Assembly: GCA_024226735.1 (NCBI GenBank)
Contig: JAAELL010000348.1
Span: 1-64,000 of the forward strand
DNA: 64,000 bases
Direction of reading: 5' to 3'
Origin: a bacterium
GTDB taxonomy: Bacteria; Planctomycetota; UBA1135; GCA-002686595
Shown: piece after piece, positions 54,008 to 62,978 of the stretch
Layout of the letters: each line of letters starts with the position of its first letter
Position numbering within the stretch: position 1 is the stretch's first letter
Translations under genes and position numbers: made by a program
The notes under the pieces: generated by a model
What the model saw: the letters and a program-made list of their open reading frames with translations, nothing else
What the model was told of the DNA's origin: nothing
Databases searched by the model: none

Positions 54008-54774
54008 GCGCTGACCTCCAGGCCCAGCTCCGCGGCCGCCTCGCGCTCGAGCGCGAGCAGCGTCTCCCCCACTGCTTCGCGCGTCGCCGCCAGGTCCGCT
54101 CCTTTCGCCCCGGGCTCGACCCAGACCGGTTCACCGAACGCAGCGACGACCCGCGCGCGCGGCTTGGGGATCGTGAAGTGATCCCAGCTCTTCAGGTGCC
54201 ACGCCGCGTCGGTCGCGAAGCCGACGGGCAGGATCGGATGACCGGTGATGCGCGCGAGGTAGGCGAGTCCGGGCTCGACCTTGTGCTGCGGGCCACGCGG
54301 ACCGTCCGGCGTGATGACGATCGTGCGCTCGCCCGCAAGGACGTCGAGCATCTCGCGCATCGCGCGCAGCCCACGCTTGCTCGACGAGCCACGCACGATC
54401 TCGAAGCCGAAGCGCTCGAGGAGGTCGACCGCCAGACCACCGTCGTCCGAGACGGACACCAAGATCGTCAGCTCGTCCTCCATGAACTGGCTGAACGCGG
54501 GGATCATGCGGCCGTGCCAGAAAACGACGATGCAGCCCCCATGTCCGGCCCGCGCGCGATCGCGGCGTTCGGGGTGCAGCGCCTCGACGCGCCAGGTCTT
54601 GACGAGCCCGCGCAGACCGCGCGCCCCCAGGCCACGCACGAGCGGTTCCGCCACCGCTCGCCGCGCCCGGCGCATCGCACGCAGCCACGACCGGTCGCGG
54701 CGCTCGCGGTCGGAACGCGTGTACTCCCGCTCTGTCAGCTCGTTCCGCTCGCTCAACGCATCCTGCTCCGCCAC
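54004..54774 (-). CDS. Lysophospholipid acyltransferase family protein (DUF374)
   Basis: A 256-residue protein related to lipid A/lysophospholipid acyltransferases: CIVVFWHGRMIPAF (catalytic His region), VSVSDDGGLAVDLLERFGFEIVRGSSSKRG and ITPDGPRGPQHKVEPGLAYLARITGHPILPVGF (PDGPRGP is the DUF374 hallmark). It probably acylates a glycolipid or lysophospholipid on the inner membrane. The N-terminal 60 residues are charged and not conserved. It overlaps DUF72 by 4 bases and follows the DUF3352-like gene by 36 bases. Confidence 0.9.
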   Translation of the reverse strand: MAEQDALSERNELTEREYTRSDRERRDRSWLRAMRRARRAVAEPLVRGLGARGLRGLVKTWRVEALHPERRDRARAGHGGCIVVFWHGRMIPAFSQFMEDELTILVSVSDDGGLAVDLLERFGFEIVRGSSSKRGLRAMREMLDVLAGERTIVITPDGPRGPQHKVEPGLAYLARITGHPILPVGFATDAAWHLKSWDHFTIPKPRARVVAAFGEPVWVEPGAKGADLAATREAVGETLLALEREAAAELGLEVSA

Positions 54775-54810
54775 GGACGCGCGCGACGCCGCGGCGGGCC
54801 ACGTGTGGCA

Positions 54811-57111
54811 TCACTGGCTGAGGATATCGTCTCCCGCGCCGTCCTGGTCGACGCCGTCCGGACCGATCGACCAGAGCTTGAAGGTCGTCTCTGCCGGCGC
54901 GTAGCGCAGGTCGCGACCCCAGCCGTCCTTCGGGGGGACGCTGCCACTCGGCAGGAAGCCCTTGGGGTAGTTGGTCGTCGGCTGGGCGAGGTCGGCGAAC
55001 TTGCTCGGCAGACCGCCCTGGTCGAGCTGGTACACGGTGATCGCCACGCGGACCTCCGCGAGGCGGCCGTGGGTGCGCTGGGCGCTGTCGAGCGGCTGCG
55101 GAGCATCGGGCGCGACGGGCGCGTCCGAGGCCTCGGCGCGATCGACGACGCGCACCTCGGGACTCAGGTCGCCGGGACCGGATTCGGATCCCGACATCGA
55201 CGGTAAGACCCAAGCCGCTCCGCCGACGGCTCCGAGCACGATCGCGAGCGGCGTTTCGGGGCCGAAAGACGACTCGGCGTGGTGCAAGACACCGCCTTCG
55301 ACGCGCCGTTCCCAGCGCGTCGCGGGTTGGAAGAAGGGAGTGAACACCTTCGACTTGGGCAGGCTCGCGAGGTCGATTGGGAGCTCACCGACCATGTCCT
55401 CGGCCATCGATGCGAGCGGGACGAGACCGTCGTACATCTTGCCGAGGAACGAGACCCAATCGGCGAACCCGACCTCGCTCGCGCCGGTGGGGAAGCTGCC
55501 TTCCGCGAGCAGCGGGTGGCGCTTCGGCTGGCCCTTGATCAAGCGCCGAATCTCGCGCTTGGCGTGGCTCGGCAGCGTCGTCAGGAAGACGCGGTCCTCC
55601 ATGACGACAACGGTCGGCTTGAAGAATCCCATCGGGTCGATCGGCAAGCCGATGTCGAGATCAGCCTCCCCGGTGAACTCGATCGTGAACATGCGCATGT
55701 CGCGGTACGTCGTCTCGCGCACCGCGACCTCGTCCCGCGCCTCGGCCGCAAGCAGGGCGAAGAGCCCCTCGACGCCGCGTGTGAACGTGTTCGAATCGCG
55801 CAATCCGACCGAGACCATGAGGGGCGGGGCGGCCAGCAACGACTTGATTGGCGGCAAGCTCCAGGCGACCGCCGAACCGAGCGGCTCGACCAGGTCGCGG
55901 TCGGGCCGGAAGCCGAATGCGTCCTCGATCCCGTCCATTCGCTCGGCGCCGCCGCCGGCTGCTTCGATCGCGCGGATCACCGCCGCTCGATCGAGGTGCG
56001 CCACCCAGCCGACAATCGCCTCGGGATGCACGAGGTCGAAGTCGCCCTCGGGCACGGGCGCGCTGGCGAGCAAGCCGTCGAGCGGTCCGTTCGCGGGCGT
56101 CGCGTGAAAGCCCTCGGTGACGAAGCGGCCACCGCGCAGCTGCACGCGCCAGTGGCCGCCACGCGTGATCATGGTCAACATCGGGCCGAACAGCCCTTCG
56201 GCGATGTCGATGAGGGGACCGATGTCGGGCACGTCGATCGAGCGCATCAGCTGATCGCCGATGAGCGAGAAGCCCTCGAACACGGTCGTACCGCTCGACG
56301 AGCTGAGATGCCGCGCGCCGCGCGCCAGCGCGCCCGAAGCTGCGATGCTCTCGCCGCCGCCGCCAAGCCGCTCGAGGCACGCGCCGGTCGAGTGGATCCC
56401 GGCGAGCAGCACGACGCGCTTGCCGTCGTCGAACAGGCGCAGCTCGGGGAGCGCTTCGGCGCCTGTGTTGGCGGTCGTGACGCGCACGCCGTGGTCGGCC
56501 GCGAGCGTGTGCGTCTCGTGTGCGAGCTCGGCGCCCTGCCCCTCGAGCAGACCGAGCACGAACTGGGTGTATTCGCGCGCGGCGATGTCGGAGCGGAACT
56601 CGAACCCGACCTGCAGCCCGAGGTGGCCGCGCAAGTACCCCGCGACGTCGTCCTCGCCCTCGGGCAGAACGCCGCCCTCCATCGCACGCAGGATCGGACC
56701 GATCTGGCCGTCCTTGGCCGACAGCGAGAACGACAGGCGCTCGAGCGGCTCGAGGAAAACCGACTTGATCGGCGGCAGCTCGCCGCGCTCGACGGCGCCG
56801 TCGTAGAGCGCGCTCAGCTCGTCGAGGGGGTCGTAGCTGTCGATCCCCATGACGGCCCCGATTGCAGCCTGCACGTCGGCATCGGCCAACAGACGCCCGA
56901 GGGCGCTCGCTTCGTAGGCCCCGGTCAGGGCTTGGACGTCGGGAATCTCGAAATACAACACGGCGTCCCCGGGATGCAGGCCCGAGGCGACGGATGCGCC
57001 CGCGGGGCTCTGCGGGCCGGGCTGCGCGTTGGATAGGGGCTGCGACGCGGCGAAGGCAGCCGTCGCGGAAAGGAGTCCCGAGGCAGTGAGGAGAGATACG
57101 TGGGGGATCAT
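54811..57111 (-). CDS. Exported DUF3352-like protein with a GspG-type pseudopilin C-terminal domain
   Basis: A 766-residue protein. Signal peptide (1-23); a large domain whose start LHPGDAVLYFEIPDVQALTGAY resembles DUF3352-type proteins; a single membrane helix at about 639-652 (LAIVLGAVGGAAWVL); and a C-terminal segment (about 685-766) RLAEVRVAITVYQLDQGGLP ... PKDGWGRDLRYAP ... LWSIGPDGVDQDGAGDDI, which matches the C-terminal globular part of type II secretion major pseudopilins (GspG), without the pilin N-terminal helix. Such a module may use the calcium-binding GspG fold in a new setting. It follows the gene at 57115-58578 by 3 bases. Function unknown. Confidence 0.8.
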   Translation of the reverse strand: MIPHVSLLTASGLLSATAAFAASQPLSNAQPGPQSPAGASVASGLHPGDAVLYFEIPDVQALTGAYEASALGRLLADADVQAAIGAVMGIDSYDPLDELSALYDGAVERGELPPIKSVFLEPLERLSFSLSAKDGQIGPILRAMEGGVLPEGEDDVAGYLRGHLGLQVGFEFRSDIAAREYTQFVLGLLEGQGAELAHETHTLAADHGVRVTTANTGAEALPELRLFDDGKRVVLLAGIHSTGACLERLGGGGESIAASGALARGARHLSSSSGTTVFEGFSLIGDQLMRSIDVPDIGPLIDIAEGLFGPMLTMITRGGHWRVQLRGGRFVTEGFHATPANGPLDGLLASAPVPEGDFDLVHPEAIVGWVAHLDRAAVIRAIEAAGGGAERMDGIEDAFGFRPDRDLVEPLGSAVAWSLPPIKSLLAAPPLMVSVGLRDSNTFTRGVEGLFALLAAEARDEVAVRETTYRDMRMFTIEFTGEADLDIGLPIDPMGFFKPTVVVMEDRVFLTTLPSHAKREIRRLIKGQPKRHPLLAEGSFPTGASEVGFADWVSFLGKMYDGLVPLASMAEDMVGELPIDLASLPKSKVFTPFFQPATRWERRVEGGVLHHAESSFGPETPLAIVLGAVGGAAWVLPSMSGSESGPGDLSPEVRVVDRAEASDAPVAPDAPQPLDSAQRTHGRLAEVRVAITVYQLDQGGLPSKFADLAQPTTNYPKGFLPSGSVPPKDGWGRDLRYAPAETTFKLWSIGPDGVDQDGAGDDILSQ

Positions 57112-57114
57112 GCG

Positions 57115-58578
57115 TTACAGGCCGGCAAAGGCGCGGAGCTCGGCTTCGTGCTTCTCCAGCTCCTTACGCAGCTGGGCGAAGATCTTCCCGGTGTCTTTGC
57201 CTTCCTTCAGGGCCTGCTTGATTGCCCCGTGGGCCTCGGTGACGGGCGTGCACTTGCCGTCGAGCATGAAGGCGACCAGAAGGCCGGCCTCGTTGACCAA
57301 ACGCGTGGTCTCGGCGTTGTCGCCCGAGATCGGAAAGTCGAACAGCGTCGACCACGAGTGCAGACCACCCTGGGCACTCAGGTTGCTCGACGACCACTTG
57401 CGAACCCAAAGCGGATCGCCGCCACGCTCGACAGTCGCTTCGTACCAGCGCGACGTGTGCGCCGCGCTGCCCCAGCGGAACCAGGTCGGCAGCTTCTTCT
57501 CGCTTTCGAAGTCCTCGACCCAGCGCGAACCGGGGCCCTTCTTCTCGGCCTTGGCGACGGCCTTCGGGCTCGGGTCCATGATGTTGGCGTACGACAGACC
57601 GAGCGCCAGACGCACGTCGTGCACGGCGAACTTCTCGCCGTTCTCGGCTTCGACGTCCCAGAACGAAACGCCCATGCCGTTCCACTTCTTGGACTCGGGA
57701 TCGAACCAGCCGTCGGCAAAAAACGCGCGACCGGAGTTCGCCATGCCGGCTCCGTCGGTCGCGGGGAACCCGAACTCCGGGTTGCCCTCGGCGATGCGCT
57801 CCATCTGTTCGACGTCGCGCAACACGAGCAGCTCGACGAGGTCCGGAGTCGGCGAGCCGTACGCGCGCACCAGGTCGCGATAAGCCCGTTCGAGCTCGTC
57901 CAAGGCCTTCATTGCCGTTTCGCGATCGCACGTCGTCGACAGCAGAACGTGATCGCCGGGGATGCGCCACCAGCGCCCGAACTCGGCGTGCCAAGCGTTG
58001 GCGGCCTCGAGCGACAGCCACTCGTCTCCGCATTTCCACAGGCCTTCGCTGATCTTCTCGATCTCGTCCGGGGCGACCCAAACGAGGTCTTGTCGAATCC
58101 AGCCCGCCTCGATCTTCTCGAGCTCTTCCTTCGAGACCCAGCGCCCTTCGTCGTTCTTCACCATCCCCTTCTCGAGGAACGGCACGTCTTCGGGGCGCAC
58201 CCACTCACCTTCGTACTCGACGAGTCCGAGCTCTTCGGCACGTTCCTTCGCCTGCTTCTTCTTGTACGCGGCGAGCTTCTTCTCGCTCGTGAACCACTTG
58301 CCGTCGAAGTGCTCGTGGCCCAGCTTCGCGCGCGCTTCGCGGTGATCGGGCTCGACGCGCACGAGCTTGAGAAGCACCTTGCGCACATTCTTGTCACGCT
58401 CGGTCGACTCGCACCAGAGGACGAGGTCCCAGAGCGCCTTCGGGTCCTTGCCCGCCTCTTCGAGGCGCTTGTCGAACTCTTCGTCCAGTTCGATCCGAAC
58501 GTCGGGCGAGATCGGAACGGGCGAAGCGCAAGGCGCGGGACACGTGAAGAGCGGGAGCGCCAGCAAGGGGGAGAGCAT
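57115..58578 (-). CDS. Secreted protein of unknown function (487 residues)
   Basis: Start at 58578 (AGGAG 8 bases upstream) gives a short hydrophobic leader (MLSPLLALPLFTCPAPCA), then a Glu/Lys-rich alpha-helical region (about 25-190) with repeated GEWVRPEDVPFLEKGM and GRWVSKEELEKIEAGW segments that look like degenerate repeats, and a mixed domain (about 190-487) containing RWWRIPGDHVLLSTT. No family was recognised. It heads the five-gene operon that includes the DUF3352-like protein and an acyltransferase, so an envelope role is plausible. Confidence 0.75.
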   Translation of the reverse strand: MLSPLLALPLFTCPAPCASPVPISPDVRIELDEEFDKRLEEAGKDPKALWDLVLWCESTERDKNVRKVLLKLVRVEPDHREARAKLGHEHFDGKWFTSEKKLAAYKKKQAKERAEELGLVEYEGEWVRPEDVPFLEKGMVKNDEGRWVSKEELEKIEAGWIRQDLVWVAPDEIEKISEGLWKCGDEWLSLEAANAWHAEFGRWWRIPGDHVLLSTTCDRETAMKALDELERAYRDLVRAYGSPTPDLVELLVLRDVEQMERIAEGNPEFGFPATDGAGMANSGRAFFADGWFDPESKKWNGMGVSFWDVEAENGEKFAVHDVRLALGLSYANIMDPSPKAVAKAEKKGPGSRWVEDFESEKKLPTWFRWGSAAHTSRWYEATVERGGDPLWVRKWSSSNLSAQGGLHSWSTLFDFPISGDNAETTRLVNEAGLLVAFMLDGKCTPVTEAHGAIKQALKEGKDTGKIFAQLRKELEKHEAELRAFAGL

Positions 58579-58790
58579 GGGCAGACTCCTGGTGGGACCA
58601 GTTGGTTGCGGGGAGAAGTCGGGAAACGTCCGCCCGAGCTCGTGGTGGACGGACGCGGCGAAGAGTTTATAGTGCTGGGCCGCAACGCGCGCGGGGCTGG
58701 TTGCAACCAGCCAGTCAAGAACCAAGTTATTGGCTATTTAAACGAGCAATAAGCCAAACATAAGGGGCCACGCCCCCATAGAAGACGGTC
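58579..58790. promoter_or_regulatory. Divergent promoter region with an 18-bp palindrome
   Basis: Between the secreted protein gene (minus) and the cyclophilin gene (plus). It holds a perfect 18-bp palindrome GGCTGGTTGCAACCAGCC (58695-58712), a TTGGCT...AGCCAA dyad (58730-58757) in an unusually AT-rich patch, and a small GGGGC/GCCCC hairpin (58764-58776). The palindrome looks like a repressor operator; its protein is unknown. Confidence 0.5.
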
Positions 58791-59795
58791 ATGGCCAAGC
58801 ACAAGGCTCCGACGCAGATCACCATCCACACCGAAGAGAAGTCCTCCCTCGCTCAGTGGGTCGACGACCACTGGATGAAGGGCGCGGTGCTCGCGGTGCT
58901 CATCGCAGGCGGCATCCTCGGGGCGCAGTACTTCGGCGAGAAGGCGTCGGCGCAGGAGCAGGCCAAGTGGGACGTTCTGCGGGCGGCGATCGCCACCAAC
59001 GACGCGGCCGAGCTCGGCAAGGCGGCGGAGGAGCTCGCCGGCACGGGGATCTCGGGCTGGGCCCACGCCTCCCAAGCCACGGTGGCCGCGCACGATCGCT
59101 CGTACGACGAAGCCCTCGAGGCCGTGGCCGCGGTCGAGTCCGACGGCTCCAAGTGGCTGACCCAGGTCTCGTTCCCGATCACCGAAGACGGCCCGCAAGA
59201 GACGATCGCCAGCTACCTCAAGCGCGCAGTCGCAGGCACGAAGGCCTTTGACGACGCCAACCCGAACGTGTTCAAAAACGCGTCGGCGCCGGAGGGCTCG
59301 CCGCGCGTGCGCATCGAGACCAGCGCGGGAAACATCGTCGTCGCGCTCTACGAAGAGGAAGCCCCGAAGCACGTCGAGAACTTCCTCAAGCACGTCAACG
59401 AGGACTACTACGTCGGCACCAAATTCCACCGCGTCATGAAGGGCTTCATGATCCAGGGCGGCGACCCGAACACGAAGGAAGGCGAGATCGACACGTGGGG
59501 CCAAGGCGGTCCGGAGTACAAGATCGACAGGGAGCAAAACGACCTCTCGCACGGGCGCGGGGTGCTGTCGGCCGCCAAGCAGCCGCAGGAGTTCCAGAGC
59601 TCCGGCAGCCAATTCTTCATCACCGTCGATACGGCCTACCACCTCGATGGTCAGCACGTGATCTACGGCGAGGTGCTCGAGGGCATGGATGTCGTGGATG
59701 AGATCGTCGCCGGGGAAGTGCGCGAGCCGACTGCAACGGTGCAGAACGTTCCGGTGAACCCGGTGGAGATCACGAAGGTTGCTGTGATCGAGTAG
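58791..59795 (+). CDS. Membrane-anchored cyclophilin-type peptidyl-prolyl isomerase
   Basis: Assists folding of exported proteins at proline bonds. The 334-residue protein has a cytoplasmic N-terminus, one membrane helix (about 30-47) without a cleavage site, a helical linker domain (50-160) and a cyclophilin domain (165-334) with FHRVMKGFMIQGGDP and GSQFFIT, the catalytic Arg and the substrate-binding residues being present. The architecture recalls membrane-tethered periplasmic foldases such as PpiD-like proteins, but with a cyclophilin rather than a parvulin module. It is a single-gene unit ahead of the parS region. Confidence 0.93.
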   Translation: MAKHKAPTQITIHTEEKSSLAQWVDDHWMKGAVLAVLIAGGILGAQYFGEKASAQEQAKWDVLRAAIATNDAAELGKAAEELAGTGISGWAHASQATVAAHDRSYDEALEAVAAVESDGSKWLTQVSFPITEDGPQETIASYLKRAVAGTKAFDDANPNVFKNASAPEGSPRVRIETSAGNIVVALYEEEAPKHVENFLKHVNEDYYVGTKFHRVMKGFMIQGGDPNTKEGEIDTWGQGGPEYKIDREQNDLSHGRGVLSAAKQPQEFQSSGSQFFITVDTAYHLDGQHVIYGEVLEGMDVVDEIVAGEVREPTATVQNVPVNPVEITKVAVIE

Positions 59796-60057
59796 CGGCG
59801 GTTGGGCTTCGGGCCGCGGTTTTCCCGTTGCGGCCCGCCCCCGCCGGGGACCGTGGTCCGTCCGCCACGATCGTGCGTCGCTCCGTTTGCGTGCACTTGC
59901 CCCGCGCCTTTGCGCTCGCCCTGCCCGGTGAACGTGCTCGCGGGGCGCTCCCAGGCCTGACGCAACACTCGACCGCGCCAGGGGTGCCTGGCTCCTTGGT
60001 CGCACGGGCATCGCGCGCGCTTGCGCTCGAGCGCTCCTCGCCCGGGACTCCAGCGAG

Positions 60058-60073
60058 TGTTCCACGTGGAACA
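60058..60073. promoter_or_regulatory. parS: parS site 1
   Basis: TGTTCCACGTGGAACA is a perfect 16-bp palindrome and matches the chromosomal parS consensus TGTTNCACGTGNAACA. ParB loads here to form the segregation complex. It sits 192 bases from the end of parB. Confidence 0.95.
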
Positions 60074-60104
60074 CATCTGGCTCGCGGTGGATCGGATCAC
60101 CGAC

Positions 60105-60120
60105 TGTTCCACGTGGAACA
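60105..60120. promoter_or_regulatory. parS: parS site 2
   Basis: A second identical TGTTCCACGTGGAACA, 47 bases from the first site start to start, in the same gap. Confidence 0.95.
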
Positions 60121-60264
60121 TCAACGGTCCGCCATGATGTCATGCCGCATCCGGAACGACGGTCCGGAAAGACGAGGCACGCGCGGCGGACCGTGGGGAT
60201 ACGCGGCGTTACGAGCAAGCCTCGGGAGTCAAGTGACGGTTGTGCCCACCGACCCCATCACGCC

Positions 60265-61149
60265 CTACAGCTCGTCCCGCGGCGCCAACGCTTCGCAGAT
60301 CCGATCCAACGTTTCCCGATCGCCGTATTGCAGCACGATCTGGCCTCGGAAGCCTTCCCCGTTCTGCACGCGAACGCGCACGCCGAGACGCTCACGGATG
60401 CGCGCTTCAACCTCCTTCGCCCACGGCTCGATCTCGCGCGCTGGCCTCGCTTCGCCGCGCGCTGCAGGCATCGCGCCTCGGCGCGCGCGCAGCTCGAGCT
60501 CGCGCACCGACAGATCCTTGCGCACGGCTTCCTTGAGGAGCTCGAGCGCCTGTGCGGGCTTCTTCGCCGAGAGCAGTGCCTTGCCGTGACCCATTGAGAT
60601 CAGGCCGGCGGCCACCGCGTCTTGCGCCTCGCGCGGTAGGTCGAGAAGGCGGATGTGGTTGGCGACGCTGCTGCGGCGGAGTCCGACCTTGGCGGCGACC
60701 TGCTCCTGGGTGAGACCCAAGCGCGTCATCATCTCGCGGTAGCCGTCGGCCTTCTCGAGCGGATTCAGGTCCTGGCGCTGGACGTTCTCGACGAGAGCCA
60801 GCTCGAGCATGGTGTCCTCGTCGACGTCCTCGCGGACCGTCGCGGGGATCCGGCGCAAGCCGGCGAGGCGGGCGGCGCGCCAGCGGCGCTCGCCGGAGAT
60901 GATCTCGTAGCCACCGTCGACGCGGCGCACGCAGATGGGATGCAGGATCCCGTGGGCGAGGATGCTGTCGCGAAGCTCCTCGAGCTGATCGCTGTCGAAG
61001 GCTTTGCGGGGCTGGTTGGGGTTCGGGCGGACCTGGGTCAGCGGAATCTCGACCGCCCCGCCGGCCTCCGGCCTCGGCTCTCCGACCTCCGCCGCCGCCG
61101 TCTCGCCGCCGAGCAGGGAACCCAATCCGCGACCCAATCTACGCTCCAT
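60265..61149 (-). CDS. parB: Chromosome partitioning protein ParB
   Basis: CTP-dependent DNA clamp that binds parS and guides chromosome segregation. The 294-residue protein starts MERRLGRGLGSLLGG, the usual ParB N-terminus (ParA-contact region), then box I GERRWRAA (86-93), box II ENVQRQDLNPLEKA (121-134) and a helix-turn-helix (146-170). The C-terminal dimer domain is present. Usually parA precedes parB; here the gene upstream is divergent and encodes a membrane protein, and no ParA is seen anywhere in the window. The parS sites lie just beyond its 3' end. Confidence 0.95.
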   Translation of the reverse strand: MERRLGRGLGSLLGGETAAAEVGEPRPEAGGAVEIPLTQVRPNPNQPRKAFDSDQLEELRDSILAHGILHPICVRRVDGGYEIISGERRWRAARLAGLRRIPATVREDVDEDTMLELALVENVQRQDLNPLEKADGYREMMTRLGLTQEQVAAKVGLRRSSVANHIRLLDLPREAQDAVAAGLISMGHGKALLSAKKPAQALELLKEAVRKDLSVRELELRARRGAMPAARGEARPAREIEPWAKEVEARIRERLGVRVRVQNGEGFRGQIVLQYGDRETLDRICEALAPRDEL

Positions 61150-61317
61150 GTGCTTGCCTCGAACTTGCCTGGCCTCGCCGTCGATCCGGCGCGCGAAGTA
61201 CTCCCGTTGAAGCGGTGGAGCCTCTACCGGCTGGGCCGCAAAGTCAACGGTCGCATCGATCGGAACGCCCCGTCCCAGCGGTTCCAAGCGTCCGAGGCAT
61301 TCACTACATTCCCCCCA

Positions 61318-61992
61318 ATGCTCGCCGCGAACCTCGCAGTCTGGGTTCTTCGACATCAGGTCCGCAGCCCCGCTCTGTGGCTCTGGGGAGCGGTCTTCGC
61401 AGCGACTTGGCCAGCCGTCACGGTCTTCACTCCGCTCGGCGTGACGACGTCGATGGCGGGGACGCCTCCGCTGCTTTACGAAATCGCATTTCTGGCGAGC
61501 CTGGTCGGGCAAACCGCGGGCATCGCCCAGATCGAGGGGAGTCGGTGGATCCTCGGCCACGGGTCGGCTGCCCGGCGCGCGTTCGCCGAGTGGATCGTCC
61601 TCGTGAGCGCGTCCCTTCCGTTCCTCGCGGCCGCTCTCCTGCCCCCGCTGCTCCTCGGAGCGCGGGACAGCTTCGGGTGGGGGTCCCTGATCGGGAGCGC
61701 GACGACCCTGCTCCACCTCTCGGCGATCGCCCTGGTCCTCGTCCGACTCCCGATATCGGGGGCCGCGCGCCTCGCGGCCCTGCCCGTTTTCGCCTGGGTG
61801 CTCCCGGCTCTCGTACACGGGGAGAGCACGCTGGGAATCGTTTTGCTACACGTCTTCGACGCGGCGCGACACGTGCAGGATCCCGATTTGGCTGGCTGGA
61901 CGAGCGCCGTCCTTCCGATCATAGGGTTGCTCGGTGCGGCGTTCGTCTCCTCCCGCACCTCGATTCCGCATGCGATACGCAATCCTCGGTGA
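61318..61992 (+). CDS. Membrane protein of unknown function (about six helices)
   Basis: A 224-residue protein from the ATG at 61318, almost entirely hydrophobic (segments at about 18-38, 50-70, 87-110, 120-140, 145-165 and 195-215), with a short polar N-terminus. The topology resembles the permease part of small ABC-2-type exporters, but no family signature was recognised. It is divergent from parB (168-base gap) and its last 23 bases overlap the start of the metallophosphatase gene, so the pair is co-translated. Confidence 0.75.
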   Translation: MLAANLAVWVLRHQVRSPALWLWGAVFAATWPAVTVFTPLGVTTSMAGTPPLLYEIAFLASLVGQTAGIAQIEGSRWILGHGSAARRAFAEWIVLVSASLPFLAAALLPPLLLGARDSFGWGSLIGSATTLLHLSAIALVLVRLPISGAARLAALPVFAWVLPALVHGESTLGIVLLHVFDAARHVQDPDLAGWTSAVLPIIGLLGAAFVSSRTSIPHAIRNPR

Positions 61993-62704
61993 CATCCACG
62001 CCAACCTGACGGCGCTCGAGACTGTTCTCGCGTCGATTCAGTCGGAGGGCGTAGACCGCATTCTCAGCGTGGGAGACGTCGTCGGCTATGGCGCGGCACC
62101 GACCGAAGTCGTGCAGATCGTGCGCGAGTTGGACGTCGTCGTCGTCAAGGGCAACCACGATGCCGCGTGTGTCGACGAGCTCGACACGACGTACTTCAAT
62201 CCGTACGCGCGCGCCGCGGTCGACTGGACGCGCGAAGCGCTCGACGACCCCGACCTCGAGTGGCTGCGCGCGCTGCCGCTGGTCCAGCATCTCGAGGAGT
62301 GCACGGTCTCGCACGGAACGCTCAGCCACCCCGAGCGCTTCGACTACATCCAATGCACCGAAGACGCGGACCCCTCGCTCGACGAGCTCGACGTTCCGGT
62401 CTGCTTCGTCGGCCACACGCACGTGCCCGTGGCGATCATGCGCAACATCGACGACCCGACGCGCACGTCGTACACGACCGAGTCCGAGATCGACATGTCG
62501 ACCATCGCCCGCGCGATCGTCAACGTCGGTAGCGTCGGCCAACCGCGTGACGAGATCCCCTTCACGGGCTACGCCCTGTACGACACCGAGGCCGAGCGCG
62601 TTTGGATCAAGCGGCTCGAGTACCTGGTCGAGCGCGAGGCGCGCCGCATTCGCGCGGCGGGCCTACCGGGCATGCTCGCCGATCGCCTCTTCCTAGGCGT
62701 GTAG
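61970..62704 (+). CDS. Calcineurin-like metallophosphoesterase
   Basis: Two-metal phosphatase or phosphodiesterase of the YfcE/MJ0936 type. The 244-residue protein has GDIHANL (7-13), SVGDVVGYG, KGNHDAAC and FVGHTHVPV, i.e. all ligands of the dimetal site, and a C-terminal part with NVGSVGQPRD typical of this subgroup. No signal peptide: cytoplasmic. The ATG at 61970 lies inside the preceding membrane gene. The longer frame from 61934 adds 12 residues without support. Confidence 0.93.
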   Translation: MRYAILGDIHANLTALETVLASIQSEGVDRILSVGDVVGYGAAPTEVVQIVRELDVVVVKGNHDAACVDELDTTYFNPYARAAVDWTREALDDPDLEWLRALPLVQHLEECTVSHGTLSHPERFDYIQCTEDADPSLDELDVPVCFVGHTHVPVAIMRNIDDPTRTSYTTESEIDMSTIARAIVNVGSVGQPRDEIPFTGYALYDTEAERVWIKRLEYLVEREARRIRAAGLPGMLADRLFLGV

Positions 62705-62725
62705 ACGCGGGCCCAGAGGTCCGGT

Positions 62726-62892
62726 CTAGTGGTGTGATTCACTCTTGTGCGGCATTTTGGTCGGTGCGTACGCGTTCGCTGCAAGGCGCAGCGACGACGC
62801 GACTTCGCTGCAAGTCTCGGAGGAGGCGCAACGCAGCAGCGGGCGGGTACGGGCCGACCAAGATGCCGCACAAGAGTGAATCACACCACTAG
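62726..62892. repeat. Dispersed palindromic repeat, copy C (complete, inverted relative to A and B)
   Basis: A 167-base element beginning CTAGTGGTGTGATTCACTC and ending in its inverse; the outer 39 bases of each arm are complementary with a single mismatch (a G-T wobble in RNA), and complementarity continues imperfectly inward. Only the ends and the 29-base core (62783-62811, 27 of 29 identical to copies A/B) are conserved; the intervening arm sequence differs from copies A/B. Confidence 0.9.
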
Positions 62893-62978
62893 GTCGCTTC
62901 AGCTCGAGCAGCACGTCGCGCAGGAGGGCTTCGAGCTCGGCTCCGAGCGCTCGTTGGCGTGGCCGTGGTCGAGGCGGG

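Larger units (their letters stand above)
59796..60264. other. 469-base intergenic region holding two parS sites
   Basis: Lies between the cyclophilin stop and the convergent parB stop. Apart from the parS pair (60058-60120), no gene, hairpin terminator, DnaA-box cluster or AT-rich unwinding segment was seen, so there is no evidence that this is oriC itself. Confidence 0.75.

Noticed and set aside
59796-60264. Replication origin beside parS
   Set aside because: No DnaA-box cluster or AT-rich unwinding region was seen; parS sites alone show origin proximity, not the origin.
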